This document shows positions 15,330 to 18,516 of a DNA stretch of 18,516 nucleotides, piece by piece. Below the pieces are notes generated by a model that was not told the origin of the DNA, did not search any database, and worked only from the letters and a program-made list of their open reading frames with translations. Made by a program: the position numbers and the translations under genes. This DNA comes from Oscillospiraceae bacterium (GTDB lineage: Bacteria > Bacillota > Clostridia > Oscillospirales > Oscillospiraceae). Each line of letters starts with the position of its first letter. The stretch's first letter is position 1. The stretch spans positions 1 through 18,516 of the forward strand of contig JAQUZL010000025.1 of NCBI GenBank assembly GCA_028691385.1, read 5' to 3'.

Positions 15330-16097
15330 TTATTTGCCGATATAGTTCGGCTTGCGTTTTTCAACGAAAGCACGCATGCCCTCTTTTTGATCCTGAGAAA
15401 GGAACAGGTTCGCCCATGCATCCGCCTCATAATCAATACCCGCATCGATCGTCTGCATCGCAAGGCCGGCCTTAATGGTCTGCTTGGCAGACTGCACGGC
15501 CACCGGCGCGCGCAGGGAAAGCTTGGTTGCCCACTTGATGGACTCTTCCCACAGATCTTCTTTGGGAACAATACGGTTCACAAGGCCCAACTGCAGCGCC
15601 TCGGGACCCTTGACTTTTTTGCCGAAGAGAATCAGTTCCATGGCTTGAGAATACCCAATCAGGCGCGGCAGGCGAATAGTACCGCCGGCGCCCGGGAAAA
15701 TACCCAGATTCGTTTCCACCAGTCCCATCTGCGCCTCTTCCGATGCAATGCGGAAATCACAGGTGAGCGCCAGCTCGAGGCCGCCGCCGAAGCAGTAGCC
15801 GCCAACGGAAGCGATGGTCGGAATCTTGAGATCCATCAGTTTTTTATAGGTTGGGCTGAAGGAAAACTTACGTGCGCCCTCGGGGTCGCATTCCACCATA
15901 CCCTTGATGTCGGCGCCGGCCGCAAAGTTGTCGGTGCCGCCGATGAGCAGTACCCGCACTTCGGGATCTGCCGCAATCTTGTCAAGCTCTGCATCCATTG
16001 CGTCAACGATTTCGCGGCTGAGTGCATTGAGTGCTTCCGGCCGGTTAATCTGCAGAACGCCCACATGGTCGAGCTTCTTATAAATCAGCTGATCCAA
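15330..16097 (-). CDS. Enoyl-CoA hydratase/isomerase family protein (crotonase)
   Basis: A 255-residue crotonase that should add water to a trans-2-enoyl-CoA to give a 3-hydroxyacyl-CoA. The first oxyanion-hole segment FAAGADIKGM is at 58-67. The second, GGYCFGGGLELAL, contains catalytic Glu108. The second catalytic Glu128 lies in VETNLGIFPGAGGT. Both glutamates are present, so true hydratase activity is plausible rather than only isomerase. The start is a TTG at 16097, supported by GGAGGGA 5 bases upstream and by the correct crotonase N-terminus beginning there. No ATG fits. It starts 14 bases after the 3-hydroxyacyl-CoA dehydrogenase stop, so the two are co-transcribed. Confidence 0.93.
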   Translation of the reverse strand: MDQLIYKKLDHVGVLQINRPEALNALSREIVDAMDAELDKIAADPEVRVLLIGGTDNFAAGADIKGMVECDPEGARKFSFSPTYKKLMDLKIPTIASVGGYCFGGGLELALTCDFRIASEEAQMGLVETNLGIFPGAGGTIRLPRLIGYSQAMELILFGKKVKGPEALQLGLVNRIVPKEDLWEESIKWATKLSLRAPVAVQSAKQTIKAGLAMQTIDAGIDYEADAWANLFLSQDQKEGMRAFVEKRKPNYIGK

Positions 16098-16111
16098 AGC
16101 AATCCCTCCGA

Positions 16112-17017
16112 TTACTTGCAGAACGGAGCGGACATGCCGATGACCTTGCCGTTCTCGTCCCAGTCATAGTAGCCGCTGCCGGTCTTTTTGCCGTAATGGC
16201 CGGCGTCAACCAGACGCTGCATGTCGGCAGACGGGCGGAAACGGTCGCCATATGCCTCGAACAGGATCTTGTCAACGGTGACATCGAGCGACAGGCTCAA
16301 GGTGTCAAGCAGCTTGAAAATGCCCTGCGGATGGCCAAGACCATACAGGCAAATCTTATCAACGTCCTCCACGCTGCACACGCCCTCTTCAACCAGACGG
16401 CATGCTTCCAGGTAGAAGCAGTGGAACAGGCGGTTCAGGCCAAAGCCGACAACGTCCTTGCACTTGACCGGCTCTTTGCCGATTGCGGTAAGTACGTCCT
16501 TGACTGCCTCGGTCACTTCATCAACCGTGTTCACCGCCGGGATAACCTCAACCAGCTTCATGATGCTTGCCGGGCTGTTGAAGTGCGTGCCCAAAAAGCG
16601 CGGTGCGCGCGCTTTGCTGACGGCAGTGGCCAGCTTTGTAATAGAGATGGAAGAAGTGTTGGATGCAAGAATGGTGGTTTCTTTGCAGGCCTCATCCAAT
16701 CTTCTGAAAATATCGGATTTAACTTCAAATACTTCCAGCGCAGCTTCGACAATCAAGTCACAGTCTGCATATGCTGCAACGCTGTCTGCGGTGCAGGTCG
16801 GGATGATATTGTTCATGGTGGCAGTCATCTGCTCCTGCGTCATCTTGCCCTTGGCAACGCGCTTTGCGAGAACGCCTTCCAGACGCTTTTTGCCATTTTC
16901 GGCAAATTCCATTTTAATGTCGCCCAAAACGGTTTCATGACCGGCCTGTGCAAAGCACAGTGCGATTTCCGCACCCATCATGCCAGCGCCAACAACGCCG
17001 AACTTCTTCATTTCCAT
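16112..17017 (-). CDS. 3-hydroxyacyl-CoA dehydrogenase family protein
   Basis: A 301-residue NAD-dependent dehydrogenase that interconverts 3-hydroxyacyl-CoA and 3-ketoacyl-CoA. The Rossmann loop GAGMMG is at 10-15, and Asp33 ends the second strand (LGDI), favouring NAD over NADP. Catalytic residues are present: Ser/Asn in ASNTSS (118-123), His145, Glu157 (KLVEV) and Asn195 (GFGLNR). The usual HFFNP stretch reads HFNSP, and the C-terminal domain has GHPQGIFKLLD instead of NHPMGPLELxD, so this is a divergent copy rather than the standard butyrate-pathway Hbd. The ATG at 17017 was chosen for the GGGAGGT 8 bases upstream. The frame runs 10 codons further without support. It is the first gene of the transporter operon. 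Confidence 0.92.
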   Translation of the reverse strand: MEMKKFGVVGAGMMGAEIALCFAQAGHETVLGDIKMEFAENGKKRLEGVLAKRVAKGKMTQEQMTATMNNIIPTCTADSVAAYADCDLIVEAALEVFEVKSDIFRRLDEACKETTILASNTSSISITKLATAVSKARAPRFLGTHFNSPASIMKLVEVIPAVNTVDEVTEAVKDVLTAIGKEPVKCKDVVGFGLNRLFHCFYLEACRLVEEGVCSVEDVDKICLYGLGHPQGIFKLLDTLSLSLDVTVDKILFEAYGDRFRPSADMQRLVDAGHYGKKTGSGYYDWDENGKVIGMSAPFCK

Positions 17018-17177
17018 TTCAAAAGACCTCCCAAAAGTTAAGAGCATTTGCTGTGCAGGCCGCGCAAATTTATCGTTTTCAGCTGCTTGTCAATGGCCTT
17101 TCCAAGGCAGCTTATGCCAGTATTTCACAGATTGTATACTGGTATCCGAGTCCACCGCGTTGCCCCGCACTTCTACA
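17018..17177 (-). other. Long structured leader of the hbd-ech-gldA-TRAP operon
   Basis: About 160 bases lie between the predicted transcription start and the first gene. They hold an inverted repeat of 7 perfect bp (17117-17123 with 17136-17142), extendable to 9 of 10 pairs. Nearer the gene is an AGCTGC/GCAGCT stem around 17081-17113 with an inner TGG/CCA pairing. I do not recognise a known riboswitch class. Confidence 0.45.
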
Positions 17178-17183
17178 GTTGCG

Positions 17184-17192
17184 ATTATACCA
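17184..17192 (-). promoter_or_regulatory. Extended -10 promoter of the hbd-ech-gldA-TRAP operon
   Basis: On the minus strand TGGTATAAT combines a perfect TATAAT (17184-17189) with the extended -10 TG (17190-17192). The sequence 16-18 bases upstream (around GTTCCAT) is a poor -35, which extended -10 promoters tolerate. It may also mean that an activator is needed. Confidence 0.6.
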
Positions 17193-17360
17193 CGATTCTG
17201 ATTAAATGGAACTGTTTTTATATTGCACACCCTATTTTTGTTTCTTTTCACGAACTATGTTTGAAAAGTTTGTAAATTTTTACTATTGCATTTTTCGTTA
17301 ATAATTTAACTATTATGAAATTTTGCATGAAATACCAAAAATAATTTGTGAGGATGCTAC
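17193..17360. other. AT-rich non-coding stretch upstream of the operon promoter
   Basis: This part of the 409-base gap between the first operon gene and clpB is strongly AT-rich and has no credible reading frame on either strand. It could hold upstream activator sites for the operon promoter. I see no clear symmetrical site in it. Confidence 0.6.
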
Positions 17361-17405
17361 AAAGTGCCGCAAGATTCGATTCAAAATCAAGTCTTGCGGC
17401 ACTTT
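17361..17405 (-). terminator. Terminator hairpin of clpB
   Basis: A 14-bp perfect stem (17361-17374 with 17392-17405) with a 17-base loop that can pair further (GATT with AATC) lies 21 bases after the clpB stop. On the minus strand only CTTTG follows, so the T tract is short. On the plus strand the arm itself ends in TTTT. Confidence 0.75.
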
Positions 17406-17426
17406 TCGCCACATGTTTTACTAATT

Positions 17427-18516
17427 TTATATGGTATTCGTCCGCTCCAGGTCAACCTGCAGTGTATCGTCACGCACTGTCACAAGCAGCTTGCTCTCCG
17501 GCAAAATATCTCCGCCAATGATTTTGCGTGCCAGCAGGGTTTCCACGGTGTGCTGCAAATATCTGCGCAGCGGGCGCGCGCCGTACAGCGGATCATACGC
17601 AGCGGCAATCACATACTGTTTGGCCTGCTCGGACAAGCGCACGCTGATCTGCTTCTCGGACAGTCTGCGGTTCAGCTTTTCCATCTGGAGATCAATGATG
17701 CCCGTGATATTTTCGCGGGTCAGCGGTTTATAGAAAATAATTTCGTCCAGCCGATTCAAAAATTCCGGGCGGAACTGGGTCTTCAGCAGAGTTTCCACCT
17801 GTTTTCTGGCCTGATCGGTGATTTCGCCGTTGTCCCCGATTCCCTCAAGCAAATACTGCGAGCCAAGATTCGAAGTCAAAATGATGATGGTATTGCTGAA
17901 GTCCACGACTCTGCCCTGGGAATCCGTAATGTGTCCGTCATCGAGCACCTGCAGCAATGTGTTGAACACGTCCGGGTGCGCCTTTTCCACCTCGTCAAAC
18001 AGCACCACAGAATACGGCTTTCTGCGCACCGCCTCGGTCAGCTGGCCGCCCTCCTCATAGCCCACATATCCGGGAGGCGCGCCGATCAGGCGCGATACGG
18101 AAAATTTCTCCATATACTCCGACATATCCAGCCGGATCATGTTGCGCTCATCGTCAAACAGCGCCTCGGACAGCGTTTTTGCCAACTCCGTTTTGCCGAC
18201 GCCGGTCGGCCCCAAAAACAGGAAGCTGCCGATGGGACGCCCCGGATCCTGAATCCCGGCACGCGAGCGCAGGATGGCCTCGGTTACGCGCTGCACGGCC
18301 TCATCCTGCCCGATGACGCGCTGATGCAGCCGTTCGGCCAGGTGCAGCAATTTTTCCCGCTCTCCCTGCACCAGCCGGCTCACCGGGATGCCGGTCCATC
18401 GCTCAATGATCTTCGCAATCTCGTTTTCCGTCACCTTGTTGCGCAAAAGGCTCTGCTCCGCGCCGGTCTGCGCCAGACGCTCCGCCTGCTCCAGCTGCTT
18501 TTTCAGTTCCGGCATG
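17427..18516 (-). CDS. clpB: ATP-dependent chaperone ClpB, C-terminal part (5' end outside window)
   Basis: Hexameric AAA+ disaggregase that works with DnaK to rescue aggregated proteins. About 362 residues are visible: the end of the middle region (PELKKQLEQAE), the segment between the two ATPase domains (VTENEIAKIIERWTGIPVSRL), and the whole second ATPase domain. That domain has Walker A GPTGVGKT, the pore loop APPGYVGYEEGG, Walker B VVLFDEVEKAH, sensor 1 TSNLGS, arginine finger FRPEFLNRLDE and sensor 2 GARPLRR. The reading frame continues past the right edge. The visible methionine aligns inside the protein and is not the start. ClpB is preferred to ClpC because of the PELKKQL segment and the absence of a UVR domain. 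It is an independent housekeeping gene bordering the island. Confidence 0.93.
   Translation of the reverse strand, partial: MPELKKQLEQAERLAQTGAEQSLLRNKVTENEIAKIIERWTGIPVSRLVQGEREKLLHLAERLHQRVIGQDEAVQRVTEAILRSRAGIQDPGRPIGSFLFLGPTGVGKTELAKTLSEALFDDERNMIRLDMSEYMEKFSVSRLIGAPPGYVGYEEGGQLTEAVRRKPYSVVLFDEVEKAHPDVFNTLLQVLDDGHITDSQGRVVDFSNTIIILTSNLGSQYLLEGIGDNGEITDQARKQVETLLKTQFRPEFLNRLDEIIFYKPLTRENITGIIDLQMEKLNRRLSEKQISVRLSEQAKQYVIAAAYDPLYGARPLRRYLQHTVETLLARKIIGGDILPESKLLVTVRDDTLQVDLERTNTI

Noticed and set aside
15330..17017. Reading the hydratase and dehydrogenase as the organism's core butyrate operon
   Set aside because: Core butyrate operons also carry acyl-CoA dehydrogenase and EtfAB, which are absent. 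The dehydrogenase is divergent and the genes are coupled to a transporter.

Overview
The window reads as a chromosomal segment of a strictly anaerobic, moderately GC-rich Clostridia member. An Oscillospiraceae-like gut bacterium is my inference. It rests on the Gram-positive gene style (strong Shine-Dalgarno sites, sigma-A promoters), the clostridial form of MurD, the oxygen-sensitive 2-hydroxyacyl-CoA dehydratase system and the butyrate-type beta-oxidation enzymes. Housekeeping genes sit at both ends: murD (cut by the left edge), the RNase P RNA gene rnpB and a thioredoxin on the left, and clpB (cut by the right edge) on the right. Between thioredoxin and clpB lies a catabolic island of about 15 kb.

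Layout. (1) 1-1465, minus strand: rnpB followed 22 bases later by murD, with a near-consensus rnpB promoter at 1472-1500. (2) 1558-1912, plus: a small thioredoxin with its own terminator. (3) 2020-4660, plus: a promoter, two tandem paralogous thiolases and a terminator. (4) 4680-5231, plus: a GNAT acetyltransferase that converges on (5) through a shared bidirectional terminator. (5) 10165-5287, minus: a consensus promoter, then 2-hydroxyacyl-CoA dehydratase alpha and beta subunits, their ATP-dependent activator and a UxaA/altronate-dehydratase-family enzyme. (6) about 17190-10191, minus: an extended -10 promoter and a long structured leader, then 3-hydroxyacyl-CoA dehydrogenase, enoyl-CoA hydratase, a GldA-like metal alcohol dehydrogenase, TRAP transporter dctP-dctQ-dctM and a KduD-like SDR, ended by a large hairpin. 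(7) clpB.

How the genes may work together (inference). The TRAP system imports an organic acid, probably a sugar acid. The KduD-like SDR and the UxaA-family dehydratase are typical of hexonate or uronate breakdown, the latter giving a 2-keto-3-deoxy acid. The GldA-like enzyme could reduce the 2-keto group to 2-hydroxy. After CoA activation, the radical dehydratase would remove that hydroxyl to give a 2-enoyl-CoA, which hydratase, 3-hydroxyacyl-CoA dehydrogenase and thiolases would cut to acetyl-CoA plus a shorter acyl-CoA. I know of no described pathway that joins UxaA chemistry with 2-hydroxyacyl-CoA dehydratase in this way, so this is the main candidate for an undescribed system. No CoA-transferase or ligase, acyl-CoA dehydrogenase/Etf or transcriptional regulator is encoded inside the window, so the route is incomplete as seen and the substrate is unknown.

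No CRISPR array, tRNA, insertion sequence, phage gene or integrase was recognised. All coordinates and motif positions were read by eye. Family assignments rest on remembered motifs, not on a search.
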